Source of the DNA: Lacticaseibacillus zeae DSM 20178 = KCTC 3804
Lineage (GTDB): Bacteria; Bacillota; Bacilli; Lactobacillales; Lactobacillaceae
DNA length: 64,000 nucleotides
Direction of reading: 5' to 3'
Assembly: GCF_000260435.1 (NCBI RefSeq)
Contig: NZ_BACQ01000031.1
Span: 62,001-126,000, forward strand
A model generated the notes under the pieces. The model was not told where the DNA came from, searched no databases, and was given only the letters and a program-made list of their open reading frames with translations. Position 1 is the first letter of the stretch, and each line of letters begins with the position of its first letter. A program made the position numbers and the translations under genes. Positions 51,130 through 60,376 of the stretch are shown here, one piece after another.

Positions 51130-51498
51130 CTAACGTGCCTCGATCTCTTTACCTAGCTCTTCTAACAATGCAACCCACGATTTTTTACCTTGATATTTAA
51201 CATCCATGCCTGCGACAAAATGCGCTAAAATCTTCTCCGTTGATTCGGAATACTTCCCTTTAATAGCTTGTAGTGCTTCATTGATTCGCAAATCTTCCCA
51301 CTGCATGTAAGTTTGGCTTGTCCAACTCGAGCCATCAAATACCACCGCAAAAGTATCCGATTTGATCACGTGGCTAAGATCGGCACTTGATGACAAGCCG
51401 ATTTTTGTTAAGTCAACATGCGCTAAACTCTGATGATCTAATGGTAAGTTCAAAAGTTGTTGCTTGACTTGGTTGTATACGATCACTGTATCTGCCAT
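51130..51498 (-). CDS. Hypothetical protein (122 aa) linked to the GPH carrier
   Basis: Not recognised. Soluble, alpha/beta, no cysteines. ATG 51498 is 11 bases from AGGAG; GTG 51510, overlapping the carrier's stop, is an alternative start. Tight coupling to the GPH carrier suggests a role in glucuronide or uronate uptake or its control. Confidence 0.65.
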   Translation of the reverse strand: MADTVIVYNQVKQQLLNLPLDHQSLAHVDLTKIGLSSSADLSHVIKSDTFAVVFDGSSWTSQTYMQWEDLRINEALQAIKGKYSESTEKILAHFVAGMDVKYQGKKSWVALLEELGKEIEAR

Positions 51499-51506
51499 AA
51501 GTTCAT

Positions 51507-53090
51507 TCACTCCTTCTTAGTGTCTTGTTTCTTTTTCTTTTCAGCTTGCGCATCTTCGTATGTTTCTTCTGGCCAAAGTTTTTCATACGGATAGCCAGTT
51601 AGCTCTTCAGCAACTAACCGCGCCTCCGAAGTAACGTCTGTCTTGGATCCGCCATTTTCCAATCGCTTGATTTCCTGTTGCAGGACATTATGCGTTTGAC
51701 GATTTAATTTGAACGTCCACGAAACGACTAACGCAATGCCGATTAGAATCATTGGTGCGATCATGAAGAGCAACGCAACTTTGTCAGTGACGCCGGGCTG
51801 TTGCGTGCTGGCCGTTGATACATAGCCTAGTTCCTCCAGCAGAATTCCGGCAAGCCAAGTAGCCAATGCACCGGTGGATTTACGGAAGAAAGTCATCACA
51901 GCTGCGTAGGTCCCGGCTTTATCATCGCGCGTCATAATATGGTCAACGTCAGGAATGAATGGGAAAACGTTCCATGGCGTAAATTCAAGAATACCGCGTG
52001 ACAACTGATAAACAATGGTGATGACAATCAAGACGACCATAGGATTCTTAAGGTGCAGAAAATAGGTCATCCCATATGCAATTAGCGCCAAAATAATACC
52101 GATATAGGAGACGCTATATAAAAATCGCGGTCCATGAGTGATCATTAACTTGGCTGCTAAAAGTGTCGATAAAATACCAAACACGGTGAGCGCATTTAAG
52201 ACCCATGGAATATTTGATGCCATCCCCATGCAAACCACGATAAACGTCGGTAACAAAGTGGCATAAAAGTCTTTACCCGTAAATGAGAAAAGATAAATGG
52301 TCAGATGTTTCCGGAAAGCAGAGTTACGGAAAGTCTGAGCATAGTCATGCAGCGTCTCTTTAATGTATTGACCAACACTCAGCTTCGGGCGCGCATCCAA
52401 CTCAGCAATAAACTCCTTCGTCAATGGGCGTTCCCATGTCATCCGATAAGAAATAAAAATGGCGACCACGAAAAGAATCGTCCATAGAATACCGGCAAAT
52501 AAATAAGCATTTTTCTTTGCCGCAGCGCTTGGTAATGATTGCAAGATTGCCAAGATGAAGAAAACCAATGAAGTCCCGGTTGCGGAAATGAACATCCGTG
52601 AACCGGAAAGAATGGTTCGTTTCGTATAGTCGGTTGTCATTTCAGTCGGCAAGGTTTCCCAAGGGATCAAAATCATACCGACAAAAAGCTCCGTCAGTGT
52701 GTAGACAACAAGATAATAAATGAAGTCATGACCCGGTCCGAAAATAGCTGTCGCCGGTACCCAAAATGACAGGAATGATACCGCAAAACCGACAAGGCCG
52801 ACTAACATCCAAAAATGCCGCCGACCATATTTTTTCCCTAGCTTGGTTTTATAGAAACCATCTGTGACCGTTCCGAAAACCAGCGAGAAAATCGCATCAA
52901 AAATTCGGGCAACACCTGTGATGGCACCGGCCATGGCAGGATTAAGTCCGACTGACAATGTGAGGTAAGCAAAAATGACCCCAGAAACGATGTTGTTCCA
53001 CCCACCGCCCATTAAGTTAGTCAAACCGTAAGCCACGCCTCGTTTAACGTTGATTTCCTTAGGCGTATAAACCCACGAGGTATGTTTCAT
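51507..53090 (-). CDS. GPH family glycoside/hexuronide symporter
   Basis: 527 residues from the ATG at 53090 (AAAGGAC upstream). Twelve helices with GPH (MelB/UidB) motifs: G-x-x-x-G-V-A-R-I-F-D-A in helix 2, T-K-L-G-K-K-Y-G-R-R in the next loop and P-W-E-T-L-P-T-E in mid-protein, and a charged K-rich cytoplasmic end. It is divergent from the uxu operon with GntR operators between them, so it probably imports glucuronides or uronates by cation symport. Confidence 0.9.
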   Translation of the reverse strand: MKHTSWVYTPKEINVKRGVAYGLTNLMGGGWNNIVSGVIFAYLTLSVGLNPAMAGAITGVARIFDAIFSLVFGTVTDGFYKTKLGKKYGRRHFWMLVGLVGFAVSFLSFWVPATAIFGPGHDFIYYLVVYTLTELFVGMILIPWETLPTEMTTDYTKRTILSGSRMFISATGTSLVFFILAILQSLPSAAAKKNAYLFAGILWTILFVVAIFISYRMTWERPLTKEFIAELDARPKLSVGQYIKETLHDYAQTFRNSAFRKHLTIYLFSFTGKDFYATLLPTFIVVCMGMASNIPWVLNALTVFGILSTLLAAKLMITHGPRFLYSVSYIGIILALIAYGMTYFLHLKNPMVVLIVITIVYQLSRGILEFTPWNVFPFIPDVDHIMTRDDKAGTYAAVMTFFRKSTGALATWLAGILLEELGYVSTASTQQPGVTDKVALLFMIAPMILIGIALVVSWTFKLNRQTHNVLQQEIKRLENGGSKTDVTSEARLVAEELTGYPYEKLWPEETYEDAQAEKKKKQDTKKE

Positions 53091-53131
53091 ATGATCTGTC
53101 CTTTCTGTTGTTAAAAGCAGCATCAACTATG

Positions 53132-53145
53132 ATACTAATATATTT
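53132..53145. promoter_or_regulatory. GntR operator copy 3
   Basis: ATACTAATATATTT shares the first 12 bases with copies 1 and 2. It lies 42 bases upstream of the GPH carrier start. Confidence 0.65.
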
Positions 53146-53278
53146 GAATTCGCTTTCACTGTAAGCGATGCCAAAACTAAAGTCAATGATTTTCCAAGAA
53201 ACCGTCAGCAAATAGCCGCTTAAAACGGTCCGGACACTTATAATTTATTTTCGAAAACATTAAATTTAAATTATCAGG

Positions 53279-53292
53279 TGATAGCGCTTTCC
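53279..53292 (+). promoter_or_regulatory. cre site upstream of the uxu operon
   Basis: TGATAGCGCTTTCC fits the CcpA consensus with two mismatches and lies in the region of the uxuB promoter (-10 candidate TATATT about 30 bases on). Confidence 0.55.
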
Positions 53293-53329
53293 ATTTTACC
53301 CAAGTCGTGCTATATTGAGGGTGTAGTTC

Positions 53330-53343
53330 TGATATATTAGTAT
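53330..53343. promoter_or_regulatory. GntR operator copy 4
   Basis: TGATATATTAGTAT is the reverse complement of copies 1 and 2. It ends four bases before the GGAGG of the uxuB ribosome binding site. Confidence 0.7.
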
Positions 53344-53361
53344 ATGAGGAGGTTCATTATT

Positions 53362-54996
53362 GTGGTTAAGTTAACCGACGATTATCAAGCAAAGGCTGAT
53401 GAATTCAAGGCAGCCGGCATCGCTGTTCCGCAATTTGATCAAGAACAAATGAAACAAGCGACCCGAGCCAATCCGGTCTGGGTACACTTCGGTGGCGGGA
53501 ACCTCTTCCGCTGCTTCCATGCGAAAATTGCGCAAGACTTACTGAACACCGGCAAGCTTAAGTCCGGGGTCATTGTTGCTGAAACCTATGATGGCGACGT
53601 TCCGGCTGACATCTACAAGCCCTACAACGATCGGGTTTTGCAGGTTGTCATGCAGCCAGATGGCACCCTTGATAAGACGCTGATTGCCAGTGTTGCCGAG
53701 GCCATCTACTACAACAAGAGCAATCCAGACGGCTGGGAACGGTTGAAAGACATTTTCACCCAACCATCGCTGCAACTGGTAACGATGTCCATTACCGAAA
53801 AAGGCTATCAACTCACCGACATCAACGGCAAGCTGACCCCAGCAGCTGAAGCCGATATCGCCGGTAAGCCAGATGATGCCGTTACCAACATGGGCGCCAT
53901 CGCTCGCTTGCTGTTAGCCCGTTATGAAGCTGGTGCCAAGCCAATTGCCATGGTCAGCACCGACAACTTCTCCGAAAATGGCAAACGTTATGAAGACGGT
54001 ATCTTGACCATCGCTAAAGGCTGGGCTAAGAACGGTACGGTCACCCAAGGCTTCATCGACTATCTGACCGATCCAAAACGCGTCAGCTTCCCTTGGTCCA
54101 TGATTGACCGGATCACCCCGAACCCTGCCCAAAACGTTGCTGACAAGCTGAAGGCAGAAGGTTTTGAGGATACCACCATCGTCCACACCCCGAAGCACAC
54201 CAACATTGCGCCATTCGGTAACACCGAAGAAACGCATTATCTGGTCATCGAAGACAGCTTCCCGAATGGTCGTCCGGCATTGGAAAACGCTGGCGTCATT
54301 CTCACGGATCGCGACACGGTTAACGATGCCGATCAGATGAAAGTCACCGCCTGCCTGAACCCACTGCACACGGCACTGGCTATCTATGGCAATCTGCTGG
54401 GTTACACCTCCATTGCTTCCGAAGTCGAAAATCCTGATCTACTTACATTGATCAAGTATCTTGGCTACAAAGAAGATCTTCCGGTAGTTAAGGATCCAAA
54501 GATTATCAACCCGAAGAAATTCCTGGATCAGCTGATCACCAAGCGCTTGCCTAACAAGAACATTCCGGATACGCCGCAACGGATTGCCAGCGACACGTCA
54601 CAGAAGCTGCCAATCCGTTATGGGGTCACCATTCAACACTATTTAGACAAGGGTTCTGACAGCGTCAAGCAACTTAAAGCCATTCCATTGATCCTCGCTG
54701 GCTGGTGCCGTTACCTGATGGCGCTGGATGACAAAGGCAATGCCTTCACGCCAAGCCGCGACCCGTTGCTGGATCAATTGCAGCCATATGTTGCTGACAT
54801 CAAGCTTGGTAGCGATGCCGACGTTCACGCCGCCCTCAAGCCAATTTTGAGCAACGACCAGATCTTCGGCCATGACCTGTATCAAATCGGTTTGGCTGAC
54901 CAAGTCGAAGCCGACTTCAAGAAACTGATCGCCGGCCCTGGTGCCGTTGCCAAGACACTTGAACAATTCCGTCAAGATCACGAAAAGGAGCTTTGA
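53362..54996 (+). CDS. uxuB: Fructuronate reductase (D-mannonate oxidoreductase)
   Basis: 544 residues from GTG 53362 (GGAGG nine bases upstream, 53348-53352); the in-frame ATG at 53344 contains that site. Mannitol-dehydrogenase-family fold: F-G-G-G-N-L-F-R near 37-44 for NAD binding, S-T-D-N-F-S-E-N-G, and the D-R-I-T-P / C-L-N-P-L-H-T-A catalytic region. It reduces fructuronate to mannonate with NADH. First gene of the uxuBA-uxaC-kdgK-kdgA operon. Confidence 0.92.
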   Translation: MVKLTDDYQAKADEFKAAGIAVPQFDQEQMKQATRANPVWVHFGGGNLFRCFHAKIAQDLLNTGKLKSGVIVAETYDGDVPADIYKPYNDRVLQVVMQPDGTLDKTLIASVAEAIYYNKSNPDGWERLKDIFTQPSLQLVTMSITEKGYQLTDINGKLTPAAEADIAGKPDDAVTNMGAIARLLLARYEAGAKPIAMVSTDNFSENGKRYEDGILTIAKGWAKNGTVTQGFIDYLTDPKRVSFPWSMIDRITPNPAQNVADKLKAEGFEDTTIVHTPKHTNIAPFGNTEETHYLVIEDSFPNGRPALENAGVILTDRDTVNDADQMKVTACLNPLHTALAIYGNLLGYTSIASEVENPDLLTLIKYLGYKEDLPVVKDPKIINPKKFLDQLITKRLPNKNIPDTPQRIASDTSQKLPIRYGVTIQHYLDKGSDSVKQLKAIPLILAGWCRYLMALDDKGNAFTPSRDPLLDQLQPYVADIKLGSDADVHAALKPILSNDQIFGHDLYQIGLADQVEADFKKLIAGPGAVAKTLEQFRQDHEKEL

Positions 54997-55000
54997 TTTT

Positions 55001-56086
55001 ATGTCTGATTTAAAAATGGGTTTTCGCTGGTTCGGCGAAAAAGATGACCCAATCACCTTGCAACAGATCCGCCAAATCCCTGGCACTGACCAAGTCGTTG
55101 GCGCTTTATTCGATGTTCCGGTCGGCGACGTCTGGCCAAAAGAAAAAATTGCCGCTTTGAAGAAACAGGTCGAAGATGCCGGCTTAAAGCTGGAAGTCAT
55201 CGAATCCGTTAACATTCACGATGACATCAAGATCGGCCTGCCATCACGCGACAAGTACATCGAAAACTACAAAGAAACCATTAAAAACCTGTCCGAATAC
55301 GGCATCAAAGTCATTTGCTACAACTTCATGCCGATCTTCGACTGGTTGCGGACCAACCTTCACTACCAGCTGAAAGACGGCAGCAATGTCATGGCCTTCC
55401 AGCATCAGTATCTGAAAGACGATCCGCACGATATCATCGACTCCGTTCGCAACAACTCCGAAGGTTATGTCCTTCCTGGCTGGGAGCCGGAACGTCTGGC
55501 AGAAATCGAGCGTCTGTTCAAAGCTTACGCCGATGTTGACGCCGCTAAATTACGCGAAAACATGAAGTACTTCCTCGACGCCATCATCCCAACCTGCGAG
55601 AAGTATGATGTACGTATGGCCATGCATCCCGACGATCCGCCGCGCGAACTATTCGGTCTGCCACGGGTCTACAAAAACGCCGAAGACATGCGGATCATTG
55701 AAGGCATGCACGAATCCCGCTACAATGGCTTTACCATCTGTACCGGCTCATTAGGCGAAAATCCTGACAACGATGTGCCGGCAATCATCCGCGAATTCGT
55801 CAAGAAAGACCGGGCACCGTTCATTCATGCCCGCAACATCAAGTTCATGAACAAGGAAGGCGACTTCCACGAATCCGATCACCTTTCCAAAGACGGTTCA
55901 CTGGATATGTATGAGATCATGAAGGCCTTGCACGACTTAGACTACGATGGCTACATCCGGCCAGACCACGGTCGCAACATCTGGGGCGAAAATGGTCGCC
56001 CAGGTTACGGCTTGTATGACCGCGCCTTAGGTATCATGTATCTGCACGGGCTCTGGGAAGCACTGGAAAAAGGAAGTGCAAAATAA
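55001..56086 (+). CDS. uxuA: Mannonate dehydratase
   Basis: 361 residues from the ATG at 55001, behind AAAAGGAG. Start M-G-F-R-W-F-G and the metal-ligand blocks M-H-P-D-D-P-P, C-T-G-S-L-G, I-H-A-R-N-I-K and the closing R-P-D-H-G-R are those of UxuA. It dehydrates mannonate to 2-keto-3-deoxygluconate. It is four bases from the uxuB stop and overlaps uxaC (TAATG). Confidence 0.96.
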   Translation: MSDLKMGFRWFGEKDDPITLQQIRQIPGTDQVVGALFDVPVGDVWPKEKIAALKKQVEDAGLKLEVIESVNIHDDIKIGLPSRDKYIENYKETIKNLSEYGIKVICYNFMPIFDWLRTNLHYQLKDGSNVMAFQHQYLKDDPHDIIDSVRNNSEGYVLPGWEPERLAEIERLFKAYADVDAAKLRENMKYFLDAIIPTCEKYDVRMAMHPDDPPRELFGLPRVYKNAEDMRIIEGMHESRYNGFTICTGSLGENPDNDVPAIIREFVKKDRAPFIHARNIKFMNKEGDFHESDHLSKDGSLDMYEIMKALHDLDYDGYIRPDHGRNIWGENGRPGYGLYDRALGIMYLHGLWEALEKGSAK

Positions 56087-57516
56087 TGGCCTTTTTGGAT
56101 GATGATTTTCTGTTAACCAACGAGCCAGCGAAGCAACTGTTTCATCAATATGCCGCTGACTTGCCCATTATCGATTTTCACTGTCACCTCAACCCGGAAG
56201 AAATCTACGAAAACCGTAACTTCAAGAACATTACCCGTATTTGGTTAAACGAAGGTACTTACGGCGATCACTACAAGTGGCGGCTTGAGCGGGCCAACGG
56301 GGTTCCGGAAGAACTGATTACCGGCGATGGTGATGATTACAAGAAGTTCGTCGCTTGGTGCGAAACTATGGAAAATGCCTGGGGCAACCCGGTGTTTGAA
56401 TGGACCCACCTTGAATTACGCCGCTTCTTTGGCAGCGACTTGGTTTTGAGTCGCGACACCGCCAAACAAGTCTGGGATCTCGCCAACGCCAAACTGGCAA
56501 CGCCGGAATTCACGCCACGGGCGTTGATTCGCCGCAGTCACGTCGAAGTTGTCTGCACCACCGACGACCCGGCAAGTGACCTGCACTATCACGAACTCAT
56601 CGCGAAAGACGAAGACACCAATGGCTTCAAAGTCTTGCCAGCAATGCGTCCAGATAAGCTCATGGCAATCTGCGCAAACTCCTATGGCGAATACTTGCAG
56701 ACCCTCGGCAAGGCAGCCGGCGTTGAGATTACTGACTTTGCTTCCTTGAAGAAAGCCATGAAACAACGCTTCACCTTCTTCGCCCAACACGGCGGCCACC
56801 TTTCCGACCACGGCCTCAACAGCTTCCACTACCGTCCGGCAAGCCAGGAAGCCCTTGATGCCATCATCAAAAAGGGTATCGAAAATCGCCCTGTCAGTGA
56901 TGAAGAAAATGATCAATACATCACCGGCTTAGTCGAAATGCTGATGGACTTGAACCGCGAATTCAACTGGACGATGCAATTCCACGTAAATGTTGCTCGC
57001 AGCCTAAGTCTGCCAAATCTCAAAAAGATCGGCCCGGATACCGGGTTTGATGCGATGGGCAGCCAGCCGGATCTGGTCGGTGAAATTCGTGATCTTTTCC
57101 AGGCGATGGATGCACGCGGTCCGTTACCAAAGGTCATCTTCTATTCACTCAATCCTAATGACTGGTTACCATTGATCACCATGCTGCAAAGCTTTGTTGG
57201 CCAAGGTGACAAGCAACACCTGCAACTGGGCGCGGCTTGGTGGTTCAATGACACGGCTGAAGGCATGCACAAGCAGTTGCAAACCTTTGCTCAACAAAGT
57301 CTGTTGCCAAACTTTGTCGGGATGCTGACGGATTCCCGCAGCTTCCTGTCTTACCCACGGCATGAATACTTCCGGCGGGTATTGTGCAACTTCTACGGTG
57401 AGTTGGTAGAACAAGGCCGCGTGCCTTACGACCTGGAAGCCCTTGGCCGGATCGTCAAGAATATCAGCTACGGTAACGCCCGCAACTACTTTGGTTTCTA
57501 CGACAACAAAGACTGA
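56086..57516 (+). CDS. uxaC: Uronate isomerase
   Basis: 476 residues. Metal site D-F-H-C-H-L-N-P near 30, T-T-D-D-P near 167, and the C-terminal G-M-L-T-D-S-R-S-F-L-S-Y block are characteristic of UxaC. It converts glucuronate to fructuronate (or galacturonate to tagaturonate). Its presence with UxuB and UxuA, and absence of tagaturonate genes, points to glucuronate. Confidence 0.96.
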   Translation: MAFLDDDFLLTNEPAKQLFHQYAADLPIIDFHCHLNPEEIYENRNFKNITRIWLNEGTYGDHYKWRLERANGVPEELITGDGDDYKKFVAWCETMENAWGNPVFEWTHLELRRFFGSDLVLSRDTAKQVWDLANAKLATPEFTPRALIRRSHVEVVCTTDDPASDLHYHELIAKDEDTNGFKVLPAMRPDKLMAICANSYGEYLQTLGKAAGVEITDFASLKKAMKQRFTFFAQHGGHLSDHGLNSFHYRPASQEALDAIIKKGIENRPVSDEENDQYITGLVEMLMDLNREFNWTMQFHVNVARSLSLPNLKKIGPDTGFDAMGSQPDLVGEIRDLFQAMDARGPLPKVIFYSLNPNDWLPLITMLQSFVGQGDKQHLQLGAAWWFNDTAEGMHKQLQTFAQQSLLPNFVGMLTDSRSFLSYPRHEYFRRVLCNFYGELVEQGRVPYDLEALGRIVKNISYGNARNYFGFYDNKD

Positions 57517-57540
57517 ACGTTTAAAGGAGTACGATCACAC

Positions 57541-58512
57541 GTGAATGAATGCCTGACAATCGGTGAACCGCTCGTCGTTTTCGCCGCTGAAGAAGCCGAT
57601 GTTCCGTTGGCAGCGGCCAAACATTTTACCAAATATCTGGCTGGTGCCGAACTGAATGTGGCGGTTGGCTTAAGCCGGCTGGGCCATTCAGTTGAATATA
57701 TCACGCATCTTGGCGAAGATCCGAATGGTATTTTCATTCGCCAGCAACTCACGGCGGCCGGGATCGGGTCAGACAATGTCACCACGACTTCGCGCTATCC
57801 GACTGGTATTGAGTTCAAAGCGCGCGTCACGCACGGTGATCCGAACACTTATTATCTTCGGGCCGGATCGGCAGCTGCCCATTTTGACCCGGATGCCATT
57901 GACCGCGTCGATTTGGCGGGCGTCAAGCTGGCGCACATCACCGGTATTTTCCCGGCGGCTTCGGCTTCGACGCTGACCGCAACGAAGCGCTTGATGAAGC
58001 GGCTCATCACCAACCACATCATGATCACGTTCGACCCCAATCTGCGCCCGGCATTGTGGCCCGATCAACGAACCATGGCGACGACCATCAATGAGCTGGC
58101 CAAAAGTGCCACCATTGTGCTGCCGGGGGCGGCGGAAGGCAAAATCCTGGTCGGCAGCGATGATCCTGAGACCATCGCCCACTTCTACCTCGATCAAAGC
58201 CCGCAGACGCAACTGGTTATCGTTAAAGTCGGTAAACAAGGTGCCTACTTGTTAGGCCGCAACGTGCCAGGGCAGCTGCTGCCGAGTTTTCCGGCGGCGC
58301 ACATTGTCGATACGGTCGGCGCCGGTGACGGCTTTGCCCTTGGCGTCATCAGTGCCTTGCTCGAAGGCCGCTCCCCTGCCGAAGCAGCCAGCCGCGGCAA
58401 TGCCATCGGTGCCTTGGCTATCCAGTCCGCTGGCGACAACACCGGCTACCCAACGCGATCACAACTTGACAAGTTTATGAAAACAAGTCTTAATGAAACA
58501 GGGCACGAATAA
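57541..58512 (+). CDS. kdgK: PfkB family 2-keto-3-deoxygluconate kinase
   Basis: 323 residues, GTG start with AAAGGAG about 11 bases upstream. A-E-L-N-V-A-V-G-L-S-R-L near 36 and D-T-V-G-A-G-D-G-F near 258 are the PfkB signatures, the latter holding the catalytic Asp. It phosphorylates KDG to KDPG. It is distinct in sequence from the kinase at 44244, which suggests duplicated function for two induction units or a different sugar preference. Confidence 0.92.
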   Translation: MNECLTIGEPLVVFAAEEADVPLAAAKHFTKYLAGAELNVAVGLSRLGHSVEYITHLGEDPNGIFIRQQLTAAGIGSDNVTTTSRYPTGIEFKARVTHGDPNTYYLRAGSAAAHFDPDAIDRVDLAGVKLAHITGIFPAASASTLTATKRLMKRLITNHIMITFDPNLRPALWPDQRTMATTINELAKSATIVLPGAAEGKILVGSDDPETIAHFYLDQSPQTQLVIVKVGKQGAYLLGRNVPGQLLPSFPAAHIVDTVGAGDGFALGVISALLEGRSPAEAASRGNAIGALAIQSAGDNTGYPTRSQLDKFMKTSLNETGHE

Positions 58513-58523
58513 AAGCGCTTTAA
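58510..58523 (+). promoter_or_regulatory. cre-like site before kdgA
   Basis: TAAAAGCGCTTTAA is a perfect 14-bp palindrome with the CcpA core, in the 78-base kdgK-kdgA gap. Confidence 0.45.
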
Positions 58524-58590
58524 CTTTTTTCATGCTTCAAGACGCACAAGACGTTCTTCGTTACCAAACACGTTTAAGGAGTAAACAAAC

Positions 58591-59241
58591 ATGCAAAAAT
58601 ATGACTACCTGAATCGGTTAGTGAACACCGGCTGTGTCGCGGTTGTTCGCGGCAACGATGCCGATGAAGCTGTTAAAACCGTTGACGCCGTGATTGCTGG
58701 CGGCGTTACCGGAATTGAATTGACCTTCACGGTGCCACACGCAGACAAGGCACTGGACGAACTCAGCGAAAAGTACGCCGACCGTGACGATGTTCTGATC
58801 GGTGCCGGAACCGTTCTTGATCCGGCTACAGCACGTCTGGCCATCATCGCCGGTGCTAAGTTCATCGTCAGCCCAAGCTTCAACGCTGACGTCGCCAAAA
58901 TCTGTAACCTCTACTCAATTCCGTACACCCCAGGCTGCTTCACGCCAACCGAGATTCAAACCGCGCTCGAAGCCGGTGTCGACCTAGTCAAGGTCTTCCC
59001 TGGCAGCGTTGCCGGCCCAGCCATGGTCAAAGCACTCCACGGCCCATTCCCGCAGCTGGCCATCATGCCAACCGGCGGCGTTTCGCTCGACAACCTCGAA
59101 ACCTGGTTCGACGCCGGCGTTACCTTAGTCGGTGCCGGCAGCAACCTCACCGCAGCCGCCAAAACCGGCGACTACGCAGGCGTTACGGAAACTGCCAAGA
59201 AGTATCGGGCAAAGTTGGATGAAATTAAGGCTGGTAAGTAG
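58591..59241 (+). CDS. kdgA: KDPG aldolase
   Basis: 216 residues. The barrel carries G-I-E-L-T-F-T near 42, G-A-G-T-V-L-D near 72, the Schiff-base lysine region A-K-F-I-V-S-P and P-G-C-F-T-P-T-E, then K-V-F-P-G and P-T-G-G-V. It splits KDPG into pyruvate and glyceraldehyde-3-phosphate, ending the uronate route. Last gene of the operon. Confidence 0.95.
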   Translation: MQKYDYLNRLVNTGCVAVVRGNDADEAVKTVDAVIAGGVTGIELTFTVPHADKALDELSEKYADRDDVLIGAGTVLDPATARLAIIAGAKFIVSPSFNADVAKICNLYSIPYTPGCFTPTEIQTALEAGVDLVKVFPGSVAGPAMVKALHGPFPQLAIMPTGGVSLDNLETWFDAGVTLVGAGSNLTAAAKTGDYAGVTETAKKYRAKLDEIKAGK

Positions 59242-59289
59242 TTTGTGAGTCATCCGCTTTGCGCAACAATTGAATAAGTCCTGAAAATG

Positions 59290-59336
59290 AAACATGCTTG
59301 CCAAGAAGCGATTGCTTTTGGACAAGCATGTTTTTT
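59290..59336 (+). terminator. Terminator of the uxu operon
   Basis: AAACATGCTTG and CAAGCATGTTT flank a ~22-base loop, followed by a T-run. Confidence 0.88.
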
Positions 59337-59426
59337 CTATTTTAAAAAAGGCGATGACTGGCCTAGCTTGGAAGCAAGAATTTTTGTCCAGATCCCACGT
59401 TTAAAAGGTGCGAGAAGTTTCCCATT

Positions 59427-59711
59427 TCATTTCTCAAAACGCTTTTCTTGCAGCCAGGAGAACAGTTTTTCGTACTGAGCTCTGCTAATGCGCGTGGAAC
59501 GCCAGGATTCCAACATTTGAATGGCTTCCGAAAAGCTGTTCTCTTCGATGCAATGAGCTAGCTCTTCTTTATACCCTTTGAGACTCGTTTCGCCATCCTG
59601 AAACAGAACCACCGTTTCATTAGAATCGCTTTTCTTTGAAAGAATATACCCCAACCCTTGCGCAAAGCTCTTTATCTGCCGAAGTATGAAATCATTATCT
59701 TCATTATTCAT
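59427..59711 (-). CDS. DUF6483 family protein
   Basis: 94 residues. The start D-F-I-L-R-Q-I-K-S-F-A-Q-G-L-G-Y-I-L matches the DUF6483 signature, a small helical family of Gram-positives. AAGGAG lies six bases before the ATG at 59711. Function unknown. A diverged copy of the antitoxin palindrome (59793-59833) lies 80 bases upstream. Confidence 0.8.
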   Translation of the reverse strand: MNNEDNDFILRQIKSFAQGLGYILSKKSDSNETVVLFQDGETSLKGYKEELAHCIEENSFSEAIQMLESWRSTRISRAQYEKLFSWLQEKRFEK

Positions 59712-60127
59712 ACGCTGCTCCTTGTCCTAAGGGTAGGACGGTTGTTAAGGGTAATTATCTGTCATCTTTAAGCAATCGAACTGATTTTGTGTTGTTGCTA
59801 TATACTGCCCTAATATGAATATAAAAGGTATATCGGAACACATCAAGCAAAGAAGACCAAAACGAAAATTAATGATTGTCGCGCTTGTCTCGGACATAAA
59901 CGTGGGCGCTTATAGTTGACCTCATGATTAAAACCAACCTATAACTTTGTGAAGACGTTGCAGGTGATTTCCTTTATTTCATACACCTCTGATCCAACAT
60001 GTCACTGTACAAAACTTAAATTTAGTATACTTTTTTCACTTGTTTTAAGTAAGTATTTCTCATAGGCTTTCCTATGAAGCTTAGTTACGTGCACGGAACT
60101 AAATCAGCTTTATAAGGAGTCTGCTTA
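59712..60127. other. Spacer with diverged palindrome copy
   Basis: 416 bases without a gene. At 59793-59833 TGTTGCTATATAC and AAGGTATAT, 19 bases apart, match the arms of the 47-bp palindrome at 63841 (18 bases apart there). Confidence 0.55.
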
Positions 60128-60271
60128 ATGAAAAAAACGGTTTCTATCACTCCCAGTTCTGACATGTTAATCATCCTTGGTCTGTTTTGTGGCGCTTTCG
60201 TCACGGGTGCTGATTCGTTCATTATATCGGTATTATTACTGGCAATCGCTAGCAGACTTCTCACACACTAG
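60128..60271 (+). CDS. Small membrane peptide (47 aa)
   Basis: A short gene with AAGGAG eight bases before the ATG. The peptide has a basic, polar start (M-K-K-T-V-S-I-T-P) and two hydrophobic stretches (~13-27, ~31-43). Not recognised. It could be a regulatory membrane peptide or bacteriocin-like; it stands alone before the TetR promoter. Confidence 0.55.
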   Translation: MKKTVSITPSSDMLIILGLFCGAFVTGADSFIISVLLLAIASRLLTH

Positions 60272-60317
60272 ACCGAAAAAAATTAAGGGAGACGGCTAAT
60301 TTTTAAAAAAACAGGCG

Positions 60318-60366
60318 TTGTCAAAAATCGTTTCTTCTGGTACTATTAAATAAAAAATAGTACCAG
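60318..60366 (+). promoter_or_regulatory. Promoter and operator of the TetR-esterase operon
   Basis: TTGTCA (60318-60323) and TACTAT (60341-60346), 17-base spacing. The inverted repeat CTGGTACTATT / AATAGTACCAG (60337-60366, 8-base gap) covers the -10 and start site, as expected for autorepression. Confidence 0.75.
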
Positions 60367-60376
60367 GGGTGTTCTT

